From Microbacterium aoyamense (lineage in GTDB: Bacteria > Actinomycetota > Actinomycetes > Actinomycetales > Microbacteriaceae): 64,000 nucleotides of DNA. The stretch lies in NCBI RefSeq assembly GCF_023155855.1, contig NZ_JAKNUT010000001.1, positions 62,001 to 126,000 on the forward strand, read 5' to 3'. Positions 47,855 through 57,472 of the stretch are shown here, one piece after another. The notes below the pieces were generated by a model. It did not search any database, had not been told where the DNA came from, and saw only the letters and a program-made list of their open reading frames with translations. The translations under genes were made by a program, and so were the position numbers. Each line of letters starts with the position of its first letter. Within the stretch, counting starts at the first letter, position 1.

Positions 47855-48636
47855 GATTCCTCTTGGTCGTTTCGTGCTCCGACGCTCGTGAGAGCGGTCG
47901 TGCGGGGGTGAAGGGTCTCGTGGAGGAAGCGCGTCGTCGCTTCCTGGGATCTTGTCGCGGCGCGTTCGTTATAGGCCGCGATGGTCGGCTGGGGGGATGC
48001 CGCGAGCCGCGGATTCGTGAAGGCGTGCACTGTTCCGCCGTAGACGTCGAACTCCCAGTCGAGGTCGTTGGCGGTCAAGGCGGCCTGCAGGCCGGTGCGC
48101 TGCATGCGGGTGGCCATCGGGTCGTCGTCGCCGATGCAGGCCAGAACCGCGGCGCCGGAGACGGGAGACCATTCGGCGTCTTCATCGAGGAGATCGAGTC
48201 CGGGGTGGATGGCGACGACCCCGCGCACCTCTCCCCCGGTCCGCAAGTACTCGAGGGCCGACGATCCTCCGAAGCAGTAGCCGACCGTCACGATGCGATG
48301 AGGGTTCACCTCGGGCTGCTCGCAGGCGGTTCGATGGGCCGCATCGATCCTGCCGAGCCACTCCTCGCGATCGGCGGCCATCGATCCGATCAGAGGACCG
48401 ACCTCATGGTTGCCGGCCGGCTGCTTCCGGTCGCCCCACACATCGGCGGCGAACACGGTGTAACCGAGGGTCGCGTAGCGGCGGGCTTCATGAAGCGAGA
48501 ACCCTGCGAGGCCGAAGGCGTCGTGGATCAGGACGACGGTCGGCGCGGCGATGTTCCCGACGTCTGCGATGAGCAGGCCGCGCATCGTCGTCGCGCCGAA
48601 GGCGTACTCGACGTCGCGTTCGATGACCGCGTTCAT
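47851..48636 (-). CDS. Dienelactone hydrolase family protein
   Basis: Protein of 261 residues. GYCFGGSSALEYLRTGGEV carries the Cys nucleophile of dienelactone hydrolases (G-x-C-x-G-G); IGDDDPMATR gives Asp and YGGTVHAFTNPR the His. It would open a lactone or ester in aromatic breakdown. It overlaps the monooxygenase by 4 bases and follows the LysR gene after 31 bases. Confidence 0.88.
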   Translation of the reverse strand: MNAVIERDVEYAFGATTMRGLLIADVGNIAAPTVVLIHDAFGLAGFSLHEARRYATLGYTVFAADVWGDRKQPAGNHEVGPLIGSMAADREEWLGRIDAAHRTACEQPEVNPHRIVTVGYCFGGSSALEYLRTGGEVRGVVAIHPGLDLLDEDAEWSPVSGAAVLACIGDDDPMATRMQRTGLQAALTANDLDWEFDVYGGTVHAFTNPRLAASPQPTIAAYNERAATRSQEATTRFLHETLHPRTTALTSVGARNDQEES

Positions 48637-48667
48637 GAGGGTCCTCCTTCTCGGACGACCCGTTCGG

Positions 48668-49570
48668 TCAGGTCGAGTTGCGGGCGCGGAACCACGCCGT
48701 CATGAAATCGAGGAAGATCTTCACCCGTTCGGGGGTCTGACCGCCCGGGCCGTGCACCGCGTACAGCGAGCGCGGCTGAGGTGGCAGCTGCGGAAGCACC
48801 TCGACGACCGAGCCCGAAGCCAGGGCGCGCCGTGCCGACAGCCGGGGAATGAGCCCGATGCCCCTGCCCGACTCCACCAGTTGTTCGATCACGAGGTAGG
48901 CGTTCGTCGTCACGACGGCGTTCTGCACCTTGTAGTGGACGAGGTCCTTCCCCTCGCCGAGGCGCCAGGCCGCGTCGTTCGTGTGCGCGATCAGCTCGTG
49001 CGTGTTCAGATCGTTCACTTCGCGCGGCGTGCCCCGTCGGCGCAGATAGTCCGCCGATCCGGCCAGGACGAATGGCAGCTCCGTGATCCGCCGGACACGG
49101 ACCCGCGAATCGCGAGGATCCCGCGCATGGAAAGCGACGTCGAAGCCGCGGTCCAGGAAGTCGTACGGGCGATCCGAGATCCCGCCGAGTTCGAATCTCA
49201 TCCGCATGCGTGGGTGCTTCTCCACGAAGGCGCCGATCGCTGTTCCGAGATCCATCAGGCCGATCCACTTGGGACTGATGACCGACAGATGCCCCTCCGC
49301 CGAGTCCTGCGCGGAGGGCGTGAGTGCGGCATCCGCATCCTCGATCTCCTGCAGGATCCGCTCGCAGAAGGTCGCGTACTCGATCCCCTCGGGCGTCAGC
49401 GTGAGAGAGCGCGGGGTGCGGTTGACGAGCCGGACCCCCAGTTGCTCCTCGAGATCCGCGACGTGTCTCGATACGAGCGACGGCGAGATTCCGAGTTCGA
49501 GCGCCGCGACGCTGAACGTCGACGACCGCGCGACCGTCGCGAACGTCCGCATCACCACCAGTCGGTCCAC
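48668..49570 (-). CDS. LysR family transcriptional regulator
   Basis: Protein of 300 residues. The winged HTH is FATVARSSTFSVAALELGIS, PSLVSRHVADLEEQLGVRLV, followed by a ligand-binding domain. LysR regulators typically sense pathway intermediates. It sits in the array between the ABC importer and the enzymes, so the target is probably the whole cluster, including the divergent operon at 55099. Confidence 0.9.
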   Translation of the reverse strand: MDRLVVMRTFATVARSSTFSVAALELGISPSLVSRHVADLEEQLGVRLVNRTPRSLTLTPEGIEYATFCERILQEIEDADAALTPSAQDSAEGHLSVISPKWIGLMDLGTAIGAFVEKHPRMRMRFELGGISDRPYDFLDRGFDVAFHARDPRDSRVRVRRITELPFVLAGSADYLRRRGTPREVNDLNTHELIAHTNDAAWRLGEGKDLVHYKVQNAVVTTNAYLVIEQLVESGRGIGLIPRLSARRALASGSVVEVLPQLPPQPRSLYAVHGPGGQTPERVKIFLDFMTAWFRARNST

Positions 49571-49603
49571 GGTGTCCGCCTCTCAGCTCACAGAGCGTCG
49601 CGT

Positions 49604-50461
49604 TCATCCTGCCACCGCCGCTCGATCCGCTATCCGCTCGGCGCGACGTTCTTCGCGCCCGACGGGCGTCGACGCGGGTGTCGCCTCGAGAAGTGTGCGG
49701 GTGTAATCGTCCTTCGGCGCGGTGAAGAGGTCCTCGGTCGCGGCGAGCTCGACCAGGCGACCGCGGTTCATCACGCCCACACGGTCGGCGATGTGGCGGA
49801 CGAGACCGAGGTCGTGCGCGATGAACAGATAGGCCACGCCGGTCTCGTCCTGGAGCTCTTCGAGCAGGTTGATGATCTGCCCTTGCGTCGACAGGTCGAG
49901 AGCGCTGACCGCCTCGTCGCAGACGATGAGCTTCGGCTCGAGAACGAGTGCCCGTGCGATCGCGACCCGCTGCTGCTGACCGCCGGACAGCTCGCTGGGG
50001 AAGCGGTTCAGGTGGGAGCGGTCGAGGCCCACCATCTCGAACACCCGCTCCATGCGAGTGCGCAGATCCTTGCGGTCCGTCATTCCGTGGCGACGCATCG
50101 GCACTTCGAGCGCCTGAGCGACGAGGTGGCGGGGGTTGAGCGACGCGCTCGGATCCTGGAACACGGCCTGCACCTGCCGGCGGTAGCTGAGGGGCGTCTT
50201 GGATCCCCAGGCGGCGAGGTCTTCGCCGGCGAACCGGACGGTGCCGGTCATCGTCGGGAGGAGCCGCAGCACGACACGGCCGGTCGTGCTCTTGCCCGAC
50301 CCGGACTCGCCGACGAAGGCGACGGTCTCGCCGGAGTGGATCGTGAACGAGATGTCCTCGATCGCGGGGACCTTGGTGCGCGGTGAGAAGAGAGCGCCGC
50401 CCTTGTCATACCCGGCGGTCACCGATTCGAACTCGAGAAGCGGGCGTGCGTCGGTCATCAT
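49604..50461 (-). CDS. Peptide-type ABC transporter ATPase (DppF-like)
   Basis: Protein of 285 residues. Walker A GESGSGKS, signature LSGGQQQRVAIARAL, Walker B LIVCDEAVSALD and the oligopeptide-specific Q-loop VFQDPSASLNPR are present. It pairs with the ATPase half of the next gene upstream. It overlaps that gene by 4 bases; MTDARP at 50458 is an alternative start. Confidence 0.92.
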   Translation of the reverse strand: MMTDARPLLEFESVTAGYDKGGALFSPRTKVPAIEDISFTIHSGETVAFVGESGSGKSTTGRVVLRLLPTMTGTVRFAGEDLAAWGSKTPLSYRRQVQAVFQDPSASLNPRHLVAQALEVPMRRHGMTDRKDLRTRMERVFEMVGLDRSHLNRFPSELSGGQQQRVAIARALVLEPKLIVCDEAVSALDLSTQGQIINLLEELQDETGVAYLFIAHDLGLVRHIADRVGVMNRGRLVELAATEDLFTAPKDDYTRTLLEATPASTPVGREERRAERIADRAAVAG

Positions 50462-52350
50462 CCCTGCCTCACCGCCAGCGCGTCGACCTCGGCGAGAGCC
50501 GCGTCGATCTCGGCGCGGAGGCCGCTGTCGATCGTGTGGAGCTTCTGCCCGGGCTCGGCCCCCATCGGGTTGGCCTTGAGCAGGGCAGCCGTGTAGGCGT
50601 GCTGCGGTGCTTCGAACAACTGCTGGACGGGTGCATCCTCAACGATCCGCCCGCTGTACATGACGGCGACCCGATCGCAGGTCTCGGCGGCGACACCGAG
50701 GCTGTGCGTGATCATGAGGACGCCCATACCGTACTCATCGCGAAGGTCCAGGATCAGGTCGAGCACTTGCGCCTGGGTTGTGACATCCAGCGCACTCGTC
50801 GCCTCGTCGGCGATGAGCAGCTGCGGCTCCGCGGCAAGGGCCATCGCGATCGCGACGCGCTGCGCCATGCCGCCCGAGAACTGGTGCGGGTAGTCGTCGA
50901 GCCGGGTTGCCGCGTTGCGGACTCCGACGCGCTCGAGCAGTTCGATGGAGCGCTCGCGAGCCTGCTTCTTGTTCATCCCCTTGTGGATGCGCAGCGGCTC
51001 GCCGAGCTGGAGCCCGACGGTGTGCACCGGCGAGAGCGCGCTCATCGGGTCCTGGAACACCGCTCCCATCCGCGTGCCGCGGATGTGACGCATATCCTTC
51101 TCGCGGCGGTGTGCGATCTGCTCGCCGAGGAGCTCGATCGATCCGCCCGACAGCCACGCCCCGGGCGGGAGCATTCCGAGGACTGCTCGTGCGAAGGTCG
51201 ACTTGCCCGAGCCGGATTCGCCGAGCAGGCCCACGATCTCCCCCTTGGCAACGTCGAGCGAGACGCGCTTGACGATGTCGACGGCGGACCGGTCCGTGCG
51301 GGCGAGCGACACCGTCACGTCGCGGGTGATGAGGACGGTGGATGCCGCGGCCGGCGTGACCGGGGCCTCAGGCGGGCTGGCGACCTGCTTCGAGGCGGGA
51401 ACGGGTGCCACGGGAGCGGGCAGTGTCGGCTCGGCTTTGACTCGCAGGCCGAGTCGCGGCAGGCGTCGGCGCTCGCCCGTGAGGGCGTCGTTGAGGCCGT
51501 CGCCGAAGACGCTGAAGGCGAGGACGGTGAGCACGATCGCGATGCCCGGCGGCCAGGTCAGGTACGGCGCCGTCGCCTGGTTGTCGAGCGCGAGGCTCAA
51601 CATCGCTCCCCAGGTGGGAACGTCGGTGTCGAGACCGACCCCGAGGAAGCTCATCGCCGACTCGATCATGATCGCGGAGCCGAGGAACACGGAACCCTGC
51701 GTGACGATCGGGCCGACGAGGTTGGGGAGGATCTGGCCGAAGATGATCTGCGCGCGAGTGAGGCCGGCGACCTCGCTCGCCTCGACGTAGAGCTTGCTGC
51801 GCTCGACGAGAACGACCGCGCGGGTCATGCGTGCGAAGAGGCTCGCTCCGATCAGACCGATCGCGAACATGAGGATGAAGATGTTGCGGCCGAGGATCGC
51901 CACGACCGTGAGGCCGATGAGCATGCCGGGAAGGGCCTGGGCCATGTCGACGAATCGCATGCCGATGCGATCCCACCATCCCCCGTTGAATCCGAAGACG
52001 AGACCCAGCGGGACGCCGATGATCGCGCCGACGAGCACCGCACCGACCGCCACGATGAGCACGATCTGCGTGCCGTAGATAAGGCGGCTCAGCTGATCGC
52101 GTCCGAGGTCGTCGGTGCCGAGCAGGAACTCGGCTGACGGCGGCTGCAGGACGTCGTCGAAGTGCACTTCGGTCGGCGGGTAGGGCGCGAGCACGGGTGC
52201 GAGGATCGCGACGAGCACGAGGGCGAGGATGAAGAGGGCGGCGACGATGGTGGCGGGCTGGCGGCGCATCCGTCCCAGGATTCGTCCGAGGCTCGTCTGG
52301 TGGCGCTTCTCTGTCGAGACGCGGATGCGCGTGGTCTGTGTCTGGCTCAT
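50458..52350 (-). CDS. Fused ABC permease-ATPase (DppC-DppD type)
   Basis: Protein of 630 residues. Residues 1-300 are a DppC-like permease (five or six helices; EAA loop VEASEVAGLTRAQIIFGQIL). A Pro/Ala linker at about 310-345 (VKAEPTLPAPVAPVPASKQV) joins a complete ATPase: Walker A GESGSGKS, FQDPMSALSPV, signature FSGGMAQRVAIAMAL, Walker B LLIADEATSALD. Separate genes are the rule; fusions occur sporadically in actinobacteria. Confidence 0.9.
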   Translation of the reverse strand: MSQTQTTRIRVSTEKRHQTSLGRILGRMRRQPATIVAALFILALVLVAILAPVLAPYPPTEVHFDDVLQPPSAEFLLGTDDLGRDQLSRLIYGTQIVLIVAVGAVLVGAIIGVPLGLVFGFNGGWWDRIGMRFVDMAQALPGMLIGLTVVAILGRNIFILMFAIGLIGASLFARMTRAVVLVERSKLYVEASEVAGLTRAQIIFGQILPNLVGPIVTQGSVFLGSAIMIESAMSFLGVGLDTDVPTWGAMLSLALDNQATAPYLTWPPGIAIVLTVLAFSVFGDGLNDALTGERRRLPRLGLRVKAEPTLPAPVAPVPASKQVASPPEAPVTPAAASTVLITRDVTVSLARTDRSAVDIVKRVSLDVAKGEIVGLLGESGSGKSTFARAVLGMLPPGAWLSGGSIELLGEQIAHRREKDMRHIRGTRMGAVFQDPMSALSPVHTVGLQLGEPLRIHKGMNKKQARERSIELLERVGVRNAATRLDDYPHQFSGGMAQRVAIAMALAAEPQLLIADEATSALDVTTQAQVLDLILDLRDEYGMGVLMITHSLGVAAETCDRVAVMYSGRIVEDAPVQQLFEAPQHAYTAALLKANPMGAEPGQKLHTIDSGLRAEIDAALAEVDALAVRQG

Positions 52351-53300
52351 GAGGGACGCGACTTCGGGTTCAAGACGCCGTAACTGACGTCGATGATGAG
52401 GTTGACGACGATCACCATGATCGCGATGAGGAGCACACCGCCCTGGACGACGGCGAAGTCCTTGCCGGTGACGCTGCGCAGCATGAGCGCGCCGATCCCG
52501 GGGTAGGCGAACACCTTCTCGACCGAGAAGCTCGCGCCCAGCATGATGCTCACGGTGATGCCGGTGGAGGCGAGCACGGGAACAAGCGCGTTCTTGAAGC
52601 CGTAGCGCATCACGACGCGACTGCGGGGAACGCCGACAGCGGTCAGCGAGTCGACGAACCGCGACGACATCGTCACCGACATCGCGGTGCGCGTCTGGCG
52701 TGCGATGAGCGCCGCGCCGCCGAGGCCGAGCGCGATCGCAGGAAGGATGAGGCCGAACGCCCAGCCGGCGGGATCGACTGCGAAGGGCACGTACGAGACG
52801 ACCGGGAAGATCTTGAGCTGGACCGCGAACAGCAGGAGCAGCACGATGCCGACCCAGAACTCGGGGAGCGACATCGATACCGAGCTGAATGTCGTCGCGA
52901 CACGATCCCGGATCGATCCGGGCTTCGTGCCGCCGATGATGCCCAGCACGAGGCCCAGCGAGATCGCGACGACGAGCCCGCCGAACATGAGCGACAGGGT
53001 CGCGGGGAGCCGTTCGAGGAACAGCTCCATGACGGGGCGCCCGGAGACGAACGAGGTGCCGAAATCGCCCTGGAACAGTCCCGCGTAGTACTGGCCGAGG
53101 CGAACGAGGAACGGCTGATCGAGCCCCAGCTGCGCCTCCAAGCGCGCAATGCTCTCCGGATTGGCCGCGGCCCCGAGGATGGCGGCCGCGGGACTGCCCG
53201 GAATCAGATACATGAGCAGGAAGACGAGGAACGACAGGAGGAGCAGCTGGGGGATCGCCAGGGCGAGCCTCGAGAGGATGAGCTTGTACATCAGGCGCAC
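52347..53300 (-). CDS. Peptide-type ABC permease (DppB-like)
   Basis: Protein of 317 residues with six helices. LLLLSFLVFLLMYLIPGSPA at the N-terminus, the EAA loop VDSLTAVGVPRSRVVMRYGF and YPGIGALMLRSVTGKDFAVV are DppB/OppB signatures. The GTG at 53300 gives MRLMYK; an ATG at 53291 is nearly as good. It overlaps the fused permease-ATPase gene by 4 bases and follows the binding protein by 40. Confidence 0.92.
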   Translation of the reverse strand: MRLMYKLILSRLALAIPQLLLLSFLVFLLMYLIPGSPAAAILGAAANPESIARLEAQLGLDQPFLVRLGQYYAGLFQGDFGTSFVSGRPVMELFLERLPATLSLMFGGLVVAISLGLVLGIIGGTKPGSIRDRVATTFSSVSMSLPEFWVGIVLLLLFAVQLKIFPVVSYVPFAVDPAGWAFGLILPAIALGLGGAALIARQTRTAMSVTMSSRFVDSLTAVGVPRSRVVMRYGFKNALVPVLASTGITVSIMLGASFSVEKVFAYPGIGALMLRSVTGKDFAVVQGGVLLIAIMVIVVNLIIDVSYGVLNPKSRPS

Positions 53301-53340
53301 ACGCCCTTCGTGGCTCGCCCTGGCTGGTGGAACAGGAACA

Positions 53341-54876
53341 TCAGGATGCGGGCGTCAGCTCGCGGTAGTTGACGGACTTGGGCTCCCACGGCTCGTTCGG
53401 CGCGTCGACGCCGGACACCGTGTCGGAGTTCCACGCGAGCAGCTCAGGGCCGCGCCAGTGCGCGCAGGTGAGAGCTTCGTCCGAGATGATCTTGGTCACC
53501 TCGGCCCACAGTCCGGCAGCCTCCTCGGAGTCGCCCGCGGCGATGGCGGCATCGGCAGCAGCAGCGAGCTCGGGGCTCTCGATCCCTGACGGGTTGCCGG
53601 GAGCATCCGCCGAGAACCAGGCCTCGTACCACTCGAAGGGCGTCTGCTCTTCGTTGCTCGAGAGGCCGAGCGGGTAGCGGCCGGAGTTCCACGTGCTGTT
53701 GTACTCCGGCGGAGGGAGCTGAGTCACGGTGATGCTGACCTCGGGAAGCGTCTGCGCGATCTGCTCCGCGAAGATCGAGATCTGCCGGTTGTTGTACGGC
53801 GCCGACACCATCTCCACGTTCACCGTCGGGCTTCCGGCGGCGGCGTACAGTTCCTCGGCCGCAGCAGGATCGGTCGGGTAACCCTCGATGTCGGGGTTGT
53901 AGCCGACCTCGCCCTCGGCGAAGTGCTGCGTGGCGCTCTCGCCCTCGCCCTGCACCTCGGACATCTGGTCGACGTCGATCGCCGTGCAGATGGACTGTCG
54001 CAGGTCGACCGATTCGAAGACACCGCCGGGTCCGCGGTCGAAGAAGAACAGGTTGTTGCGGATCGCGGGGTACTCGACGGTCTCGATCGACGTGCCCTCG
54101 AAGCGCGGGAACACTTCGTATTCGGTGTCGGTGATGTCGATCTCGCCGGCGACCAGTGCCGCTGCTTGCGCCTCGGGCTCGGTGATCGCGTAGAGCTCGA
54201 CGTTCGCGAAGCCGGGCTGCTCGCCCCAGTAGTCGGCGTAGTTCGAGAAGACCATGCGCGTGCCGATGACCGAGGCATCCTCGTCATAGGCCCACGGCGA
54301 CGTGCCGACCGGCGACTGTGCGATCGACCCGTCCGCAATCGCGGCGGGGCTGCCGATCGGGAGCACCCGCGACGTGAGCGTGGTGGGAAGCGAAGGGTTG
54401 GGACCGGTGAGATTGAGGCGGACGGTGTAGTCGTCGACGACGTCGACCGACTCGATCGCCTGCAGAGGTCCGGAGTACGCGGTCGCTCCGTCGCGCACGA
54501 GTTCGACGTTCGTCTTGACCGCCTCGGCGTTGAACGGCTCGCCGTCCTGGAACGTCACGTCGTCGCGCAGCGTGAGAGTGAGCGAGTCCTCCGTGAGCTC
54601 CCATTCGGTCGCCAGCCACGGCTGGATCGAGCCGTCATCGCCGCGCGCGAGAAGCGTTTCGTAGGGGATGCGGAGCGGGCCGCCCTCCATCTCCTGCCCC
54701 GGTGACCAGTTCTCGGGGAACTGGCCGAAGTTCACGCGAAGAGTCGCATCGCTCGCCGCCGACGTGTCGTCGGGGGTTGCGCTGCCACCGCCGGTGCAGC
54801 CGGTGAGGATGAGCCCTGCGATCGCCAGCGGCGCCACTGCGCCGACGAGCCATCGTCTCTTGGTCTTGCCTTTCAC
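53341..54876 (-). CDS. Peptide/nickel-type solute-binding lipoprotein
   Basis: Protein of 511 residues in the SBP family 5. Signal peptide with lipobox LILTGC (Cys27), then LRIPYETLLARGDDGSIQPW, LTLTLRDDVTFQDGEPFNAE and GTSPWAYDEDASVIGTRMVF. The family binds peptides but also opines, sugars and aromatic-linked compounds; here linkage to ring-cleavage genes suggests a non-peptide ligand. The GTG at 54876 follows AAGGAGG by 5 bases. Confidence 0.92.
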   Translation of the reverse strand: MKGKTKRRWLVGAVAPLAIAGLILTGCTGGGSATPDDTSAASDATLRVNFGQFPENWSPGQEMEGGPLRIPYETLLARGDDGSIQPWLATEWELTEDSLTLTLRDDVTFQDGEPFNAEAVKTNVELVRDGATAYSGPLQAIESVDVVDDYTVRLNLTGPNPSLPTTLTSRVLPIGSPAAIADGSIAQSPVGTSPWAYDEDASVIGTRMVFSNYADYWGEQPGFANVELYAITEPEAQAAALVAGEIDITDTEYEVFPRFEGTSIETVEYPAIRNNLFFFDRGPGGVFESVDLRQSICTAIDVDQMSEVQGEGESATQHFAEGEVGYNPDIEGYPTDPAAAEELYAAAGSPTVNVEMVSAPYNNRQISIFAEQIAQTLPEVSITVTQLPPPEYNSTWNSGRYPLGLSSNEEQTPFEWYEAWFSADAPGNPSGIESPELAAAADAAIAAGDSEEAAGLWAEVTKIISDEALTCAHWRGPELLAWNSDTVSGVDAPNEPWEPKSVNYRELTPAS

Positions 54877-55098
54877 GCTTGCCTCCTTGCATCGTGATTG
54901 TGGACGACTCGGCGATGCTGCCGAGGGTTCCGGGTCCATGAACGCTAACCGGCGAAGATCCCCCGCAACACCGCCGCGGACGCAATGTAACTATGCAGGA
55001 TCGTGCACGTCGTTCGACGCAGTTGTGCATATCGTGAATGAAGACCCAGGACATCCCGGGCCGGCAACGCGGCCGTCCGACCAGAAGGAACCACGCCA
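54877..55098. promoter_or_regulatory. Divergent promoter region of the catabolic cluster
   Basis: 222 bases between the leftward importer operon and the rightward enzyme operon. It holds TATGCA (54992-54997) and TGCATA (55026-55031) facing each other around CGTCG-TT-CGACG (55010-55021), a plausible regulator site. AGAAGGAACC lies 8 bases before the ATG at 55099. Confidence 0.4.
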
Positions 55099-56148
55099 AT
55101 GACCGTCGTCGACATCAACGTCCACCACCTGCCCGAAGATCTCTTCACGAACGAGAAGATCCTCAACGGCTTCCTCAACAGCGCGCCCCGCGGGTTCGGA
55201 GAGATCGCGCGTGTCGACACGACGGATGCCGGCAAGAAGCACCTCATCCTCGAGAAGCCCAAGGGCCACCAGAACCTGAACTACGTCGACGGCGACTACT
55301 CCGCCGAGGCGAAGCTCGCGGCGATGGATGACGCGGGTGTCGACTACGGCATCATGCGTGTGCCCGTCTGGCAGGAGTGGCTCGACCTCGAGACCTGCCG
55401 GGCCGTCAACGACAACGCCGCCGACATCGTGCAGCGCTCGAACGGACGCCTGTTCTCCACCGCGTGCGTCCCGCCGTGGGGTGGCAAGGAGAACATCTAC
55501 GAGCTCGAGCGCTGCGTCAAGGAGCTCGGTGCCGTCGGCGTGCAGGTGGCCTGCCACTACGGCCAGCTCTACCTCGACGATGAGGTCTTCAAGCCCTACA
55601 TGAAGGTCCTCAACGAGCTGAACGTTCCGGTCATCGTCCACCACACTCCCCTCCCCGTCGACTGGAAGTCGGTCGTCGACTACACGAACCTCCGTCGGGA
55701 GTTCGGCCGACTGCTCGACCAGGCGACCGCCGTCGGCCGAGAGCTGTTCAGCGGCATGTTCGAAGAACTCCCGAACCTGCGATTCATCCACACCATGCTC
55801 GGCGGCAACTGGTTCGCCAACCAGAACCTCCTCACGCCGAAGCCGTCGCCGAAGAACGAGGCCATCCAGCGCCTCGACGCGACCGGTGCCGACGAGATCC
55901 GCCGGTATCTGAAGGACAACATCTTCTACGACCTGACCCACCCGCACTCGTGGGGCAAGGACCAGGTCGAGGCGGCCATCAAGATCGGCGGCGCCGACCA
56001 CTACCTGTTCGGCTCGTCGTTCCCCGTCTTCTACGGCTGGATGAGCCAGGGCGTCGACTTCGTCAAGAACGACCTCGAGATCAGCGAAGAGGACCGCGAA
56101 CTGATCCTGTCGGGCAACGCCAAGCGCATGTTCAACCTCCCGATCTGA
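55099..56148 (+). CDS. Amidohydrolase-related protein with degenerate metal site
   Basis: Protein of 349 residues with an Amidohydro_2 (ACMSD-like decarboxylase/hydratase) barrel: VDINVHHLPEDLF at the start, VPVIVHHTPLPVD near 175-187 and RFIHTMLGGNWFA near 228-240. The first metal motif is N-V-H instead of H-x-H (Asn7), and the usual GSDxP Asp is Ser307 (FGSSFPV). Two of the common ligands are missing, so metal use may differ. First gene of the rightward operon. Confidence 0.8.
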   Translation: MTVVDINVHHLPEDLFTNEKILNGFLNSAPRGFGEIARVDTTDAGKKHLILEKPKGHQNLNYVDGDYSAEAKLAAMDDAGVDYGIMRVPVWQEWLDLETCRAVNDNAADIVQRSNGRLFSTACVPPWGGKENIYELERCVKELGAVGVQVACHYGQLYLDDEVFKPYMKVLNELNVPVIVHHTPLPVDWKSVVDYTNLRREFGRLLDQATAVGRELFSGMFEELPNLRFIHTMLGGNWFANQNLLTPKPSPKNEAIQRLDATGADEIRRYLKDNIFYDLTHPHSWGKDQVEAAIKIGGADHYLFGSSFPVFYGWMSQGVDFVKNDLEISEEDRELILSGNAKRMFNLPI

Positions 56149-56155
56149 GGTATCG

Positions 56156-57472
56156 ATGAGCGGCACCGATCCCGAAGCCATCGACGAGTTCTTCTCGACG
56201 GCCCGTACGAAGGGACGCGATGAAGCCGTCGTCCTGGGCGACGAGGGCTTCCGCGACTTCCTCTACGACCTGGACGACCCGGCTGTCGCCCCGTGGCGCG
56301 GCATGGGCTACGAGGAGTTCACCGCCGCCCGGCAGGGCAACGAGTTCCTCCAGCAGCTGCTCGACTCGTGGAACGCGCTGTACGACGAGCCGTTCGTAGG
56401 CCTCACGAGCGACGGCGTCGTGCGCGAGGGTCTGTATCGGCTTCCGACGAACGGATCGACGGATGCTGCGCTCATCGCCGCGGCGGACGAGCTGCTCGGT
56501 CTGCTGACCGGGGACGAAGCCGAGCGATTCCGCTATCCGATCGATGCCCCCCAGTGGCGCGGCTGGAGCAACCCGGAGTTCGTCTTCCACCGGGTCGGCC
56601 TCCGTCTCGAAGACCTCGCCGAGGAGAAGACTCAGGCCGTCTTCGCGCTGATGCGCGCTTCGCTCAGCCCGGAGGGGTACGACCGGGTGATCGAGGCGAT
56701 GCAGCTCAACGGCTTCCTCGGCGAGCTCGTCGGCCTGCCGACCGTCATGAACGACCGGAGTTACTGGGTATCCCTCTATGGGACGCCGTCCCCCGACGAA
56801 CCGTGGGGCTGGCAGATCTTCGGCCACCATGTCGCGCTCAACTTCGTAACGCTGGGCGGTCGCGATGTCATCGCACCGGTGTTCCTTGGCGCCGAACCTG
56901 CCCTTTCGGATGGCGCGCAACCGCCGATCTTCGATCACCGCGAGCGCGTCGCGATCGAGCTGGCGTCCTCGCTCACCCCCGAGCAGCGCGCCCGAGCCGT
57001 CGTGTTCGAGTCGGTGCTCGACCCTGCGATGCCCGACGATCGCCTGCATCCCGCCGATGAACGCCACGTCGCGGGCGCCTTCCGCGACAACCGCGTCGTG
57101 CCTTATGAGGGCATCCCGGCATCCGAGCTCGACGACCTCCAGCGCGCGCTCCTGCGCTCTGTCGTCGAGGACTTCCTCCTGCTTCTGCGGGCGCCGCAAC
57201 GCGCGCTGACGCTCGCCGACTACGACGCTCACCTCGATGAGACGTGGTTCTCCTGGTACGGAGCCACCGATGGATCGCAGCCCGTCTACTTCCGCATCCA
57301 AAGCCCCGTCATCATCGCCGAGCTCGACAACCACGCAGGGGTGTGGCTGACCAACCGCCTGCCCGCGCGCTTCCACGTGCACAGCACGCTCCGCCTGCCG
57401 AACGGCAACGACTACGGTCGCGCCTACATCGCGCAGTGGCGGGCCTCCGCACACGACCCGAAGGATCACTGA
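56156..57472 (+). CDS. DUF3500 domain protein
   Basis: Protein of 438 residues. The DUF3500 core is recognisable: SYWVSLYGTPSPDEPWGWQI then FGHHVALNFVTLGG and APVFLGAEPALSD, with later TWFSWYGATDGSQPVYFRIQ and AELDNHAGVWLTNRLPARF. Several conserved His/Asp/Glu suggest an enzyme, but no activity has been assigned. No signal peptide. It is coupled on both sides to pathway genes (7 bases after the amidohydrolase, TGATG overlap with the dioxygenase). Confidence 0.8.
   Translation: MSGTDPEAIDEFFSTARTKGRDEAVVLGDEGFRDFLYDLDDPAVAPWRGMGYEEFTAARQGNEFLQQLLDSWNALYDEPFVGLTSDGVVREGLYRLPTNGSTDAALIAAADELLGLLTGDEAERFRYPIDAPQWRGWSNPEFVFHRVGLRLEDLAEEKTQAVFALMRASLSPEGYDRVIEAMQLNGFLGELVGLPTVMNDRSYWVSLYGTPSPDEPWGWQIFGHHVALNFVTLGGRDVIAPVFLGAEPALSDGAQPPIFDHRERVAIELASSLTPEQRARAVVFESVLDPAMPDDRLHPADERHVAGAFRDNRVVPYEGIPASELDDLQRALLRSVVEDFLLLLRAPQRALTLADYDAHLDETWFSWYGATDGSQPVYFRIQSPVIIAELDNHAGVWLTNRLPARFHVHSTLRLPNGNDYGRAYIAQWRASAHDPKDH

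Noticed and set aside
48551..52137. Plus-strand frames of 611 and 584 codons opposite LysR and ABC genes
   Set aside because: Shadows of well-recognised minus-strand genes.
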